64,000 nucleotides of DNA. It comes from Lepidostoma basale. Taxonomy: Eukaryota > Arthropoda > Insecta > Trichoptera > Lepidostomatidae. Both the position numbers and the translations under genes were made by a program. Within the stretch, counting starts at the first letter, position 1. Every line of letters begins with the position of its first letter. The notes below the pieces were generated by a model. That model was not told the DNA's origin. It worked only from the letters and a program-made list of their open reading frames with translations, and did no database searches. This document shows, in pieces, positions 54,276 through 64,000 of this stretch. The DNA is taken from contig JAHDVF020001034.1 of assembly GCA_022606425.2 (NCBI GenBank), forward strand, positions 1,054,001 through 1,118,000, in the 5' to 3' direction.

Positions 54276-55621
54276 ATTAAAGCAATTAAATGATGTTAAA
54301 GGAAAAGTAAACATATAAAAAGTCGGAGAACATAAATCCAAGTAACATAGCTCGGGAGTTCGAGCTATTAAAAAGTGCGTAGGAAGCGAATCGGCCGAGT
54401 TTACTTGTTTTTCATTTAACGGGGCTTTATCCCCAAAAAAAGTGGTGCCTAACACGGAATGCCTGCGAAATAAAAATGATATATGACGGCGACAAACTGG
54501 CAAGCGGCGGGCGGGGACATAAGGATTGTATTGTTTCAGCGGAGACCGCTTACATGTACCGACAAAGGGGAGCGGGGGAGGTTTTTTCCCCTAAATAATA
54601 AAGTGATAAAGAAAAAGAAGAGATATAACGAGGGAAGGGGTGTGAATGCCACTCCACTTAGGATATTTCTCGTTCTGCGGGAAAAGTCACAATCGTTTTT
54701 GTTACTTATCCAAAAAATAAATGTTGATTTTTACTTCGACAAAAATCAAAAATACACAAACAATATAAAAATAATATAAACCGGAAAATACATTAACAAT
54801 AGATTTTTTACAATAACACATGGCACGCTTAATAGAAAACTGGCTTAACTCAAAAAAGCAAGTTTTGCTTAATCTGAAATGTGTCGGTGTTTTAACAAAA
54901 ACAGTCGAAAAACACGTAAGACTGGATAGCGTTAACATTGTGAACGATTATCGTACGTACAAATGGATAGCGTTAACATTGTGAAAAATAGATATATAGC
55001 GTTAACACAAGCCTCTGTCTAATGTTAACTCAATTATAACGTAAACCATAATCGGTCGGTTTACTATTAAGCGTGCGACATATCAGTTCTTCTAGAGGGG
55101 CAACGAATGTGCCTCCACGTGTGGCGTTTCTAAAATATCCGGCGTCCCTGGAAACGACAAAAGAGGAGAGATATGGTACTTTTAAGGCCATCTTTACAAA
55201 ACTAGTTTGCCATTGGCACGACGAAGAAGAAGTTCTTCTGTTTTTCACATCCTATTAAAAAAAAAATCATTTGTCAGTTACACGAAACAATTTCCTCGCA
55301 ATTGTTACACAATCAAAGCACTGATGGTTCGGTGCCAAGAGTTTCATATTCCGTCGACTTGAAAAGGTGAGAAATATCGGTCAAGTAAATAAATATTTTT
55401 TATACTTTATTACATGATCCAAGTCCTAATTTTATACTGGTAACCAGTGATATGCCTTTAAATGGCGTCGGAATTACTCACCATATTCGCCAAAGGAATT
55501 CGAAGCATTCATCGATAAATACAAGTCCGAATAAATTACAAAAAAAACCTAGTGACCTCGTAAAAAATAAATATTGTATAAAAAAAATACATATTCTAGG
55601 TATCCTGGCTCCGCAACATAA
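54276..55621. other. Non-coding; GC-rich 54480-54590; tandem repeat 54923-55008
   Basis: A ~22-bp unit (tggatagcgttaacattgtg) appears at 54923 and 54964, and a partial third at about 54992. A unique stretch 55030-55258 has mirrored frames on both strands (61 and 72 codons) without recognised domain. Confidence 0.4.
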
Positions 55622-56395
55622 AGGACTTCTTCTTCTTCAAATGCCCTTTCGGGTCCCCCCAACGTTGCCCCACCTCGTCGAACTTGTCCCTGTCCTGCGC
55701 CGCTCGGAACAGCTCGTCCGCACTTCGGATGCCGGTCTACTCCTTCACGTTTCGCAGCCAGGACATCTGTCTCCTACCGGGCCCTCGGCGTCTCTCAATT
55801 TTCCGTTCCAAAATCAGTTGGAGAAGGTGGTACTTTTCTCCACGCAGTACATGACCCAGATGTGAAATCTTTCAACCTTTATAGTTGATAAAAGCTCCCT
55901 GTCAACTCTAGCTCGCCTCAGGGCTTCGGTATTGGTAACCATGTCTGTCCAGGGAATTCTGAGCATTCGGTGATAGAGCCACATTTCAAATGATTACAGT
56001 CTATTCATTGTGTTGACTTTTAAGGTCCACGTTTCACATCCATACAATATAACATACCAAACATAGCATTTGATCATTTTTGGCAGAGTTTCAAATTTAT
56101 GTTATCATTGCAGAAGAGTGATTTCATTTAATTAAATATAGCTCTAGCTGCCTCAATTCTGCATTTTATCTCTACATCTGGGTCAAAAGAATATGTTAGT
56201 ATGCTGCCGAGGTATTTACATTTTTTCACCCTTTCAAAGTTACGACCGTTCAAATGCAATACTGACCCACTGTAGTCAAGCCGTCCGAATGTCATCCATT
56301 TGGTATGACTGACATTTATTGTTAGCCCCGATCTTTCACCGGACTCGTCAATAAGATTAAGGAGGTCCTGAACTAACTAGATCAAAAAGCGTTGA
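55622..56395 (-). pseudogene. LINE-C copy spanning RT end to 3' tail
   Basis: Minus strand from 56390: DESGERSGLTINVSHTKWMT, then KCKYLGSILTYSFDPDVEIK, a degraded thumb, IPWTDMVTNTEALR-like, YHLLQLILERKIERRRGPG-like, ending before cttcaagaagaagaagtc. The YLGS motif after the palm is typical of non-LTR RTs. Several stops and frameshifts. Confidence 0.85.
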
Positions 56396-56429
56396 GACAG
56401 AGACCCCTACTCTCAAGATAAGATAAATA

Positions 56430-56482
56430 TAGTCAACTTCGGGAGGACCTGACATGACACGGACAGAAAAAGAAGAAGATAA
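56430..56482 (+). mobile_element. LINE-C terminal scrap
   Basis: gtcaacttcgggaggacctg, acatgacacgg and aaaaagaagaagat: the LINE-C stop region and tail, in the opposite direction to the copy beside it. Confidence 0.65.
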
Positions 56483-56870
56483 ATATAGCAAAAACTGGTT
56501 TGTAAATACATCATTCCGTAGTCTCTATCAGCAATTATGGCTCTAATATGTTTTTATTTTTAGGAATGTCCATCATTAAAATAATTAGCATTCCTTGGAG
56601 TGGCAGTAAAGAATGTCGGGTAGTTAAGATGCAATGTGAGAAATGGTGCATTGTACGAGAATGCCGCATGCATCAGCCGGTCTGACCGGGTGGAAACCGC
56701 CCGCCCGGGGAGTCCCAATACCCCTTCCCCTCGCGGCGAACATTGGTCCATTCTGCGGGATGCATAAACCAGACACGGTCTCGAGTAAAACTTCACTGTG
56801 CATCTACAACTAGATAACCGTAAAACAAGCACACCTTGTTACTTAGCCCATCGGCTTACTCGACACGATA
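56483..56870. other. Non-coding; GC-rich 56630-56780
   Basis: A 90-codon minus frame (56832-56560) has no recognised domain. Confidence 0.3.
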
Positions 56871-56879
56871 GGACTACTT

Positions 56880-56965
56880 TTTAAGAATTAAACCACTGCT
56901 GTATTCACTTCGAGTTTACTCTTCTCTAAAGGCTTCGAAGATATTATGCCTTGATGATCGGAAAA
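56880..56965 (-). repeat. H1 ribozyme-like element, decayed
   Basis: Minus: CCGATCATCAAGGCATAATA, CTTCGAAGCCTTTAGAGAAG, then the tail AGTAAACTCGAAGTG. The GAAAC box is damaged. Confidence 0.45.
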
Positions 56966-57104
56966 ACATGTTTTTCATAAATATTCAAAAACATATTTAA
57001 AAGAACACTGTGTTTTTTTCCCATCTTTATTATAATTGTTTACAATATTGTGTGTAGTTTCTTTCCCTCCTAATAATTTTGTATATAAACTAAGTCTCTC
57101 TGAT

Positions 57105-57222
57105 GTATTTTTTAGTTGATTTTAAGACCTGACGATGCTAACATCGGTTACCAAAACAGCTTTCGCGACAAAATATAATCAATTGTGATATTTATAACAA
57201 AGTTTTTATTTATTTGAACAGT
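57105..57222 (+). repeat. H2 ribozyme-like element, decayed
   Basis: CTGACGA (57129-57135), T, GCTAAC/GGTTAC, then CAAAAC instead of GAAAC. The tail (tcaattgtgatatttataac) matches 27240-27290. Confidence 0.5.
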
Positions 57223-57224
57223 TA

Positions 57225-57396
57225 AACATCGGTCTCCACCAACGATTTAAAACAGTTGTTAACCAAACTTCGTTTGACGTAGCTTGTGGATAAACGCGAA
57301 TCCACAGCCGCGAGTGTTTATCCACAAGCTACGTCAAACGAATTTTGGTTTACAACTGTTTTCAACTGTTTTAAACCGTTGGTGGAGACCGATGTT
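57225..57396. mobile_element. Palindromic MITE with TA target site
   Basis: Left arm AACATCGGTCTCCACCAACG; right arm its inverse, ending GGTGGAGACCGATGTT. The arms cover nearly the whole 172 bp around a ~20-base centre. TA flanks both sides (57223-57224, 57397-57398), as for Tc1/mariner-type MITEs. Confidence 0.82.
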
Positions 57397-57704
57397 TATC
57401 ACAGTGTGGCACGCCTTTTAATAAAAAATATTGTTCAACATAGAATTCTATTTATTTATTGAACCACGGCGTGTAGCTCCCATTTAAGCATTAAATATTT
57501 AAGTAAACTTCAGTTTTTTAGACGTTTTATTATATTTTGAACACATGAAATTGGAAATTGTCCTGAGAAATTCAAAACATGTTATTCCCCTGTAATATTA
57601 TATAATGAAACTTCTTGAAAATTCACGTTATCATAAATCATAAATATACTATCAAATATGCTTAAATACGTTCCTATAAAAATCATCACACCGTACGTCC
57701 GAAA
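57397..57704. other. Non-coding intronic sequence
   Basis: An H5-like flank (gacgttttattatattttga) at 57518-57545; nothing else. Confidence 0.3.
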
Positions 57705-57835
57705 AATAACTTATCATCACACCGTCTCCCCGAAGGGGTAGATGGGAAGAATGGACCACCACACTGTTTTTCCTGACATACTTTTCTCGCTTCTTTAACA
57801 TTAATAGATCGTGTCATGCACGTACGTCGATTAAA
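57705..57835 (-). mobile_element. LINE-A 3' fragment
   Basis: catcacaccgtctccccgaa and ggggtagatgggaagaatgg, then the reversed CMTR-like region. Short. Confidence 0.75.
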
Positions 57836-58449
57836 TAAAATGTAGTTTCAAATAACAATAAATAAATTGCAATATTTGTTTGTGGTCGCAGTTCAGTACG
57901 AGTGAACGCATATGGGAGACTAATAAACCCCAGACACGAGTGGGACGTACACAGTCTACGGTATGATCGCGGCATGCCCCGAATAGCGAGAATTCTCTGC
58001 GGGAGTGCTCCGAGTGTGGCCGTACAAATACAGACACGTCGGGCGTACTTGATGCCTGCCATAAGCCGCTAAAAGCTCAAATTTACTACGGTCATAACAC
58101 GACTGTATGGTCGATATAAAACAAAAACTTAATTTTTCCCGCCAACCCGCGCCAATGCGCTCATAGAAACAGACATTGCAGGACAATTGAAACATCGCAT
58201 GCAATCATACAATTTCATATTGAAATGAAAAAATATGCTATTTGGATGTGAGCATATATGTGATATGAACACAACTTTTGTAAACAATATTGAATAGTCA
58301 TAATAGTAGAACAAAAGAATAGTTCGCAGATTCAGCATTTAAACGAATTTATCCCTCTAATAATAAATGTAAAATAAAAATAATAACACTAATTATATTA
58401 CATTAGAAAGATTATACGAGTATACATAATTTGATCCGTCACCACGTTT
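57836..58449. other. Non-coding; GC-rich 57890-58060
   Basis: Overlapping minus frames in more than one reading frame; composition effect. Confidence 0.3.
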
Positions 58450-58680
58450 ACATAATAGTTTTGATAGTTTCTTGAAGAATGATGTTAATCTCTATATGAA
58501 ATAATTCATTCGAACGAAAACATCTATTTTTTAGGAGCTTTAGTTAATTTTATGGGAATGACATATTTTGCCTTTCTATGGCATTATCAAATGGCTTAGC
58601 AAGTATACAGATGTCATTCCCATAAAATAAAATAAAACTTCTAGAAAAGAAACGCCTTTATTTGTATTAATTATCAAGTT
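58450..58680. repeat. Inverted pair of H5 elements, decayed
   Basis: gggaatgacatattttgcct on the left and atgtcattcccataaaataa on the right, with H5 flanks. The stems are lost. Confidence 0.5.
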
Positions 58681-59037
58681 TAAAGCATAGGAAAAAAATC
58701 TAATTTATATGAAAGAAAATATACGTTTTCTTGTAGTTTTTATGATACCATGTGTGTTACTATTATATATAAATATAGTATTATCAAATGTCATTTGATA
58801 ATAAATCAGTCAGCCTCTATTAATATAAATATAAAAAAATACATACGTATGTACCAGTAGTTATTCAATATAATATTTAATGCCACACACCTTTTATTTC
58901 ATGACATGTATACTTTCTTCTAAGGATCTAGATCGGAAATGTAAAGTGAAATATTCATATAAATAGCGACGATAATAATTAATATTTCTGAAGAACGTCA
59001 CAGTAACTGAAGCTTACACCGGTTCATTAAATTTCTT
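58681..59037. other. AT-rich non-coding sequence
   Basis: Nothing recognised. Confidence 0.3.
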
Positions 59038-59235
59038 ATTCTTCTTCTTTTAAAGTCCACCATCCATTCGGGCTACATGGTCCCTCCAGTATCTTCTTCT
59101 GGATAAACTCCACTGAACGATATCCTTTATTTCGAAAGTTTTTCTTACATCTGCGTCGCGGACACGATCTCGGAGAGTTTTTCTAGTAATTGATCTTAGG
59201 ACCTTCATCTCCGATGTTCTTAAACTTCTTGAACA
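59038..59235 (-). pseudogene. LINE-B C-terminal fragment
   Basis: Minus frame: TSEMKVLRSITRKTLRDRVR, DADVRKTFEIKDIVQWSLSR, RRYWRDHVARMDGG, then stop and a GAA-rich tail (ttcttcttctttta on plus). Matches 50280-50420. Confidence 0.85.
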
Positions 59236-59759
59236 AATTAAAAGATAGTTTAGATTATCTGTTATACGCTAATTTAATGAGGCATGGATAAAAACCACGC
59301 TTTTTAAAAACAAATGATTTCCCTAAATATTTCAATTCAACGATTTTTTTAGTATGCAAAGAATCATTTTAACAACCGGTATCATGAAAGAGGAAAATTT
59401 TTATCACGTTCATTATCAGCCGTGATATTGAATTATCAAACAGGAAAAGAGCCTATCTAAATTCCCCGAAAAAGAATATTATTTAACGAGTGATGGCTAG
59501 TTAGCGAGATGACGTAAGCTCTCGGGGATGGGCAGCGGGGGAGGGCGGGGGGCAACCGGAACACCGGAAGCACGTGTGAACGACACATATTGTTTGCCGA
59601 CAATACCGTGGCCGCCAATTTAGGTCCAAAATGTGGCACCTAATAATTGGATTAACTTTTTTGCGCGGACGTTAACGAAGCAACGTAAAAACGACGCAGA
59701 CCGTAAAATATACAATTTTCTCTACTACAAAAAAAGGTGCGAACGATCAATGAAAATTT
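59236..59759. other. Non-coding; GC-rich 59500-59640
   Basis: Nothing recognised. Confidence 0.3.
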
Positions 59760-60545
59760 CATTTCATTTATTTATTTATTTTAAACATATCTAAAGCATT
59801 ACAGATTTTTTTTCCCAATACACTAAAGATACAAGTTAGAGATACACAATAATAAGTAATACATAATAAATTAATAAAAAGAGCGAGAAACATAAGATGC
59901 ATGACAAATTAATAAAATAAATATACCATACAATTATAATAAAGATAGTACTTCCCTCAGATGAGCCAAACTATCACAAAATATGTCAAACTCCGAGGTG
60001 ATACGATTAAGCAAAGATATTGCTCTACCTACCGGCATAACCATTGGCAGGTTGATTCTGCATCGTGGGAGATAAAACAATCTATGGCCCCTTTGTCGAT
60101 AATTATCAGGGACGAACAGACCTACGTCACTCAGGATTTCTAAGTTGTGCATACAACCGCCTATCAGTCGAAAGAAATGGACACCCAAGTGAATGTCTCG
60201 TCTCCTCTCGAGTGACTGGTAGCCTAGCATCCCTAGCAAGAAATCAGTTGGAAAGAGCCACCGGTAATATCCATACTCCCTAAGATAGAGGTATCGCAGA
60301 ACTTTTTCTGCACCCTCTCCACCATCAGGGAATATCGAACCTCATGCGGCGCCCAGATAATGGAACTAAATTCCAACCGACCTCTCACCAGAGAGTTATA
60401 CAGCAGCTTCAGCACCTGAATATTACGAAAGATCTTGGCGTTTCTAATGACAAAACCAAGCATTTTGAGGGAGCTATTACATAGTGAAGTTATGTGAAGA
60501 CTAAACGACAAGCGAGCATCGAACAACACATGAAATGAAAGCATA
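59760..60545 (-). pseudogene. LINE-D (jockey-like) C-terminal ORF and 3' UTR
   Basis: Two overlapping minus frames. 60544-60233 reads FDARLSFSLHITSLCNSSLK, MLGFVIRNAKIFRNIQVLKL, LYNSLVRGRLEFSSIIWAPH, VERVQKKF. 60239-59934 continues with SLERRRDIHLGVHFFRLIGG, RQRGHRLFYLPRCRINLPMV, MPVGRAISLLNRI and the C-terminus. A frameshift at about 60236 separates them. The order LYNSLVR-LE--S--W-P, VQKKF, RR-R-LFYLPRCR, NLPM---GRAISLLN is that of jockey-type RT ends. The UTR extends to about 59760 with an A/T-rich end. Confidence 0.9.
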
Positions 60546-60960
60546 CGGTCCGTTTGTTTATAAAATTAATTCAAAACACGCGGTACCTGTAAGATCATTG
60601 ATTATTAATTTGGCACCATTTGTTGCGAACGTCAAATAATTAGAAAGTCAGCGTTATGATTGATTCCCGAAAATACTGTCGGATATGAATAAAACTCGAA
60701 ATAATAGAATGTAATCAATTACAATGCCTTTGTTACGAGAAAAAAAAACAAAGGAAAATACAATAAGCAGCTGCAGAGTATAAAAACGCAGTAATCTCGA
60801 TTTAAGATCAAGGTCATTTGTACAAGAGCAAATAATGCGGGAAACTTTTTATAGACGTTCGACGACAAATAAAAAGAAAAATTCATTACAATGCCTCCTA
60901 GATATAATAACAACACTTCTACAGCAACACAATTGCTAATAGAACAATTCATTTTCTTTA
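60546..60960. other. Non-coding intronic sequence
   Basis: Nothing recognised. Confidence 0.3.
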
Positions 60961-61020
60961 ATGTATACAAATACTTGTAGACAAATCTGGATTTTACCTA
61001 TTGCGGGTTAATCATTTTTA

Positions 61021-61466
61021 AGGATTAATTGTATCTCAATAGAGACGAAGATGTAAATTGTTTTTTGGAAACAGAAACAGTCGAGGCGTTTACAGGACTT
61101 ATAACCTGTCATTGGTTTGGTTAAGCGATCGCTTTATGTTAACAACATTCCCCATTCCGCCCTTCTTACGACCACCACGTCTGACAAATTTTTTGAAAGA
61201 TGTATATATGCTACTATGTTAAGAAACACTTCACATTTTTTAGATCAATCTACACTAGCGCCATCTATTAAGATTATATGTAAGCATTAAGTAAAAAATT
61301 CTTATTAATGCAATGTGAAAGGCTTGAAAGGGAATGTTGTTAACATAAAGCGATCGCTGAACCCAACCAATGACAGGTCATAAGTCCTGTAAACGCCTCG
61401 ACTACCATATTCTGTTTCCAAAAAAACTATTTACATCTTCGTCTTTACTGAGATACAATTAATCCT
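61021..61466. mobile_element. Foldback MITE with ~135-bp terminal inverted repeats
   Basis: Left repeat 61021-61153 begins AGGATTAATTGTATCTCAAT; right repeat 61330-61466 is its inverse. Internal landmarks ggcgtttacaggactta and taagcgatcgctt are mirrored. The ~175-bp centre is unique. A shrunken copy is at 43507-43590. Superfamily not assigned; no clear target duplication seen. Confidence 0.82.
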
Positions 61467-61899
61467 CAAGAACAATTCATTGTCTATTTTGTGGCAATCG
61501 ATGCGAGACTGGTAACTTCGGTGCTATTTGAAAATATTATAGAATAATCTATGCACATGTGTGCAGTGTTAGTACCAATCGAGTTCAATTTTGCATATAT
61601 TTTTTAATCTACAGAATGTGAAACCGTTTGAAAGGGGTCTCGCCCCCTAACCGCCTTCTCTGACTCCCCTATTTGTACTGAAATTTGAACTCTGGGTAAG
61701 CTAATTTAAAGGCGAGTGTTTTCTTTTTCCACCGAGTGAGTGCAATGCCTCACCGAAGTGTAAACACGCCGCTCGCTGTTTTATTTTGAAATTTAAGCTT
61801 TTTGTTTAAAAAGGACTAGCACGAAGAATGACTCAGATTTCGGATAAAACTAAATGACTGTTTGAATATCGAACCCCATCGATGTAAACTTATGGTACA
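61467..61899. other. Non-coding intronic sequence
   Basis: Nothing recognised. Confidence 0.3.
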
Positions 61900-62200
61900 T
61901 ACAAGAAAAAAACACCACACCGATTCCCCGGAAGGGTAAACAGAGAAAATGGACCGCCATACTACGCTATCCCGACACACCTCTCTAGCTTTCTCCACAT
62001 TTACACAGCGAGCCGTACACGCATGTCGATTATTCTGATTTCCAACATGGCCAATATTTAAAATTGTATCAATTTGATCATGCCATGTTTTCCTCGGTAT
62101 TCCTCGAGTACGTAATTCATTCATTCACACCATACTTTATCAATTCTTTCATCATCCATGCGTTCCATATACATGTAAATTTCTGACATCCATCTTCTTC
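61900..62200 (-). mobile_element. LINE-A 3' fragment
   Basis: Minus frame: ELRTRGIPRKTWHDQIDTIL, NIGHVGNQNNRHACTARCVN, VEKAREVCRDSVVWRSIFSV, YPSGES. The tail is lost (aaaaaaacacc on plus). Confidence 0.85.
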
Positions 62201-62214
62201 TTCCTGACGCTATC

Positions 62215-62455
62215 CCAACTCATCGTCTGTATTGACTGTGGAGGTCGGCTCTTCTCGATCTCAGGCTGTACCTCCCTCGGTTCTGGGTATCGCCCTCACA
62301 CAAGCCATTTCTCTGCAAGACGCTATTGCACTGAATCATCCACGTGTTCCTAGGTCTTCCTCTGCATGGTTGACGAGGAAGATTCACAGACAAAGCTCTA
62401 TTTAGTGTGTGATCTGGTGGTCTCCGTTTTATATGCCCGTACCATCTCATCTGCC
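62215..62455 (-). pseudogene. LINE-G C-terminal fragment
   Basis: Minus frame: MRWYGHIKRRPPDHTLNRAL, then CRGRPRNTWMIQCNSVLQRN. RWYGH--RRPPDH...GRP---W is the post-RT segment of another non-LTR family, seen once here. No (TTAG) tail. Confidence 0.8.
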
Positions 62456-62639
62456 TTTTTTCTAGCTTACTAGTTTACCATTACTCGTGTACGTCTATAA
62501 GGGATCTCATCTTTATTAATTTCATTAAGGACATATTCATCTGCCTAGTAATAAACATGCCGGATAGACGCCAAATATCCGACATCAGATATCCGGCGAA
62601 ATCACTATCCGTTTAATCACTAATAAATATGTCAAACAA
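62456..62639. other. Non-coding intronic sequence
   Basis: Contains a small inverted repeat around ccggatagacgcc / gatatccggcg. Nothing else. Confidence 0.3.
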
Positions 62640-62822
62640 AGTCAACTCAATGAGCGGACTAGAAGCATTTGAAATGTAGGTCTATCGCCGAATGCTCAGA
62701 ATTCCCTGGCCAGACATAGTTACCAATACCGAAGTCCTGAGGCGAGCAGGACAGGAACAGGTTCGTCGAGGTGATCGCCAAAATTGGGGGGACCCGACAG
62801 GGCACTTGAAGAAGAAGAAACC
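62640..62822 (+). mobile_element. LINE-C fragment with internal deletion
   Basis: Joins LEAFEM-like and MLRIPWPDIVTNTEVLRRAG to the 3' end (gatcgccaaaattgggggga, gacagggcacttgaagaaga). The middle of the C-terminal segment is missing. Confidence 0.8.
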
Positions 62823-64000
62823 AAGTAGGAGTATAATATTTACCCATCATATAACTTTATATATTATCAAACAATGACGTGTTTATCGGGGTTCCAGGAA
62901 ATTAATAATAATAAAAATCTCTGGCAGCTGCGACCACCAGAAGCGATACGCGAGATTATAAAGCCCGTATTATCAGCATCCTCGCGCGCTAGGAGCAGGA
63001 GCAGCGCACCATCACATATTATGACCCGCATCATCAAAACAGCGGGGTAATTAAAAGGGGCGCAATTATAAAACGACGAGACCTTTTGTTTCGTTACTTT
63101 GCCATGAATTAATAAATTCTATCCTAATAAACCCGGGATGAGGACAATGGAATTATTTTGATCTTTGGGGGGTTTCAAAGCATCAAATTAATAAAATATA
63201 AAATAATGCTCACAGCAAGGGAGGCGATGCAAACTCGATGTTCATACAGGATAACGTAATAATGAAACAAATTAAAACAAAAGTATAGGATTCAATTACG
63301 TCTTGTTTATACAACTTACTTTTGAAAATATAATTATTTCTAGAATGTTTATGTTTTCCTTAAATTTGAAAATTAATTAATATTTTGGTAACCATAATAT
63401 TATAAACTTACGAATCTCTTTAACATTAATTTATTTCAATACAAAAGAAAAGCAATCCAAACAAAAATAACCATAAACGATATTCGATACAACACGGAGA
63501 ATATTGCTCGTATTTTAGTAAATTTTGAGATTTATTGAGTTAGTAAACATTACGAAAGAAAACACCAACTAAAATATAAGAGAATATTCACAAAAGTAAG
63601 TTTTATCGGTGCCTATTAGAAGGCAATGTTATTATATAAGTACCGACCGCATTATACTCAATTCGCAGATAACATTGAGTAAATTTGCAAAGGAATATTT
63701 CGTTTTATTACGTTCAAACATCGATTTAATTCTGAACAAGTTTACAATATATTGCGCCCACCTTTACTGTGTTTCTCTAAGGTTAATAGGGACAATTGTA
63801 TAACAGACCCACAAAACTAAATATATTGCCGAGTGTATACACAAGAAAATATAAAACAAACAAGTTGTGATATTTGATGTTTACACAAGAAAATGTTTTA
63901 ATTGTCAAAATATAATATCATAATCCCTCAGAGAAGCCTAAAACAGAATCACAGACTTGCCTAAGCAAGTATTGAACGCAAGAAAGCGGCAAAGATTATA
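62823..64000. other. Non-coding; GC-rich 62920-63070
   Basis: Nothing recognised to the end of the window. Confidence 0.3.

Noticed and set aside
55452..55865. 137-codon plus-strand frame
   Set aside because: Most of it is the antisense of LINE-C (minus strand); the rest is AT-rich sequence.
1..64000. Penelope-type reverse transcriptase or GIY-YIG endonuclease as partner of the ribozyme-like elements
   Set aside because: All RT fragments seen here look like ordinary non-LTR retrotransposons; no GIY-YIG motif found.
1..64000. CRISPR array or bacterial-type operon
   Set aside because: The repeats are dispersed eukaryotic mobile elements. There are introns, splice sites and SINEs, and no regular short spaced repeats.

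Overview
This is a 64 kb stretch of an AT-rich animal genome, most likely insect. The order cannot be fixed from the sequence. Nearly all of it looks like the interior of one or more very long introns filled with transposable elements. I can support only one host coding exon, on the minus strand at 12504-12691. It has clean splice sites and a GC-rich, conserved-looking peptide ending in KRFSAFG, which I tentatively match to the region just upstream of the kinase domain of the PFTAIRE-type CDK (CDK14, Eip63E in flies). No other exon of that gene, and no other host gene, is convincing. Small GC-richer islands (for example near 950-1180, 13740-14150, 15830-16060, 29530-29780, 40080-40310 and 45880-46080) are single-copy and may be regulatory, but I see no recognisable site in them.

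The mobile elements fall into clear groups. (1) A Helitron family has two copies in opposite orientation, 8055-11172 (+) and 33309-39128 (-). Both have TC and CTAG ends at A|T targets, and both carry an intact-looking three-exon unit plus pieces of several LINE 3' ends. (2) There are several non-LTR retrotransposon families, nearly all 5'-truncated. LINE-A ends in a (TTAG)n tail and has about 20 copies; its longest copy, 42466-43445 (-), reaches the RT domain. LINE-B and LINE-C end in GAA-rich tails. LINE-D is jockey-like, and LINE-E, LINE-F and LINE-G are further RT tails. (3) A 1.55 kb Tc1/mariner element (3351-4904) carries a transposase with an internal deletion. (4) Four small hAT-type elements have 8-bp target duplications (16210-16987, 24364-24671, 30235-30624, 52684-52949). 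(5) A tRNA-derived SINE family. (6) Two palindromic MITE families.

The most interesting signal is a set of short elements, in at least eight sequence families, that share one architecture: CUGANGA-like core, one spacer base, stem-loop, CGAAAC, a short often self-complementary stretch (ACATGT, ACTAGT, ACGT), then GUC or AUC. This is the layout of a minimal type I hammerhead ribozyme, as known from Penelope-like elements and metazoan retrozymes. Many copies sit as head-to-head inverted pairs (12826-12972, 13150-13335, 45112-45370 and others). One locus (23152-23540) is a direct tandem dimer of a 192-bp unit with one motif per unit, the layout expected of a retrozyme. One copy (48108-48267) sits inside a LINE with an apparent 8-bp target duplication. 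No Penelope reverse transcriptase is present, so these would be non-autonomous. Most copies have at least one damaged core base or a weak stem I, so cleavage activity is a hypothesis.

The layout is one of nested insertion: LINEs inside hAT elements, ribozyme-like elements inside LINEs, a hAT between two ribozyme-like arms, and LINE tails inside Helitrons.
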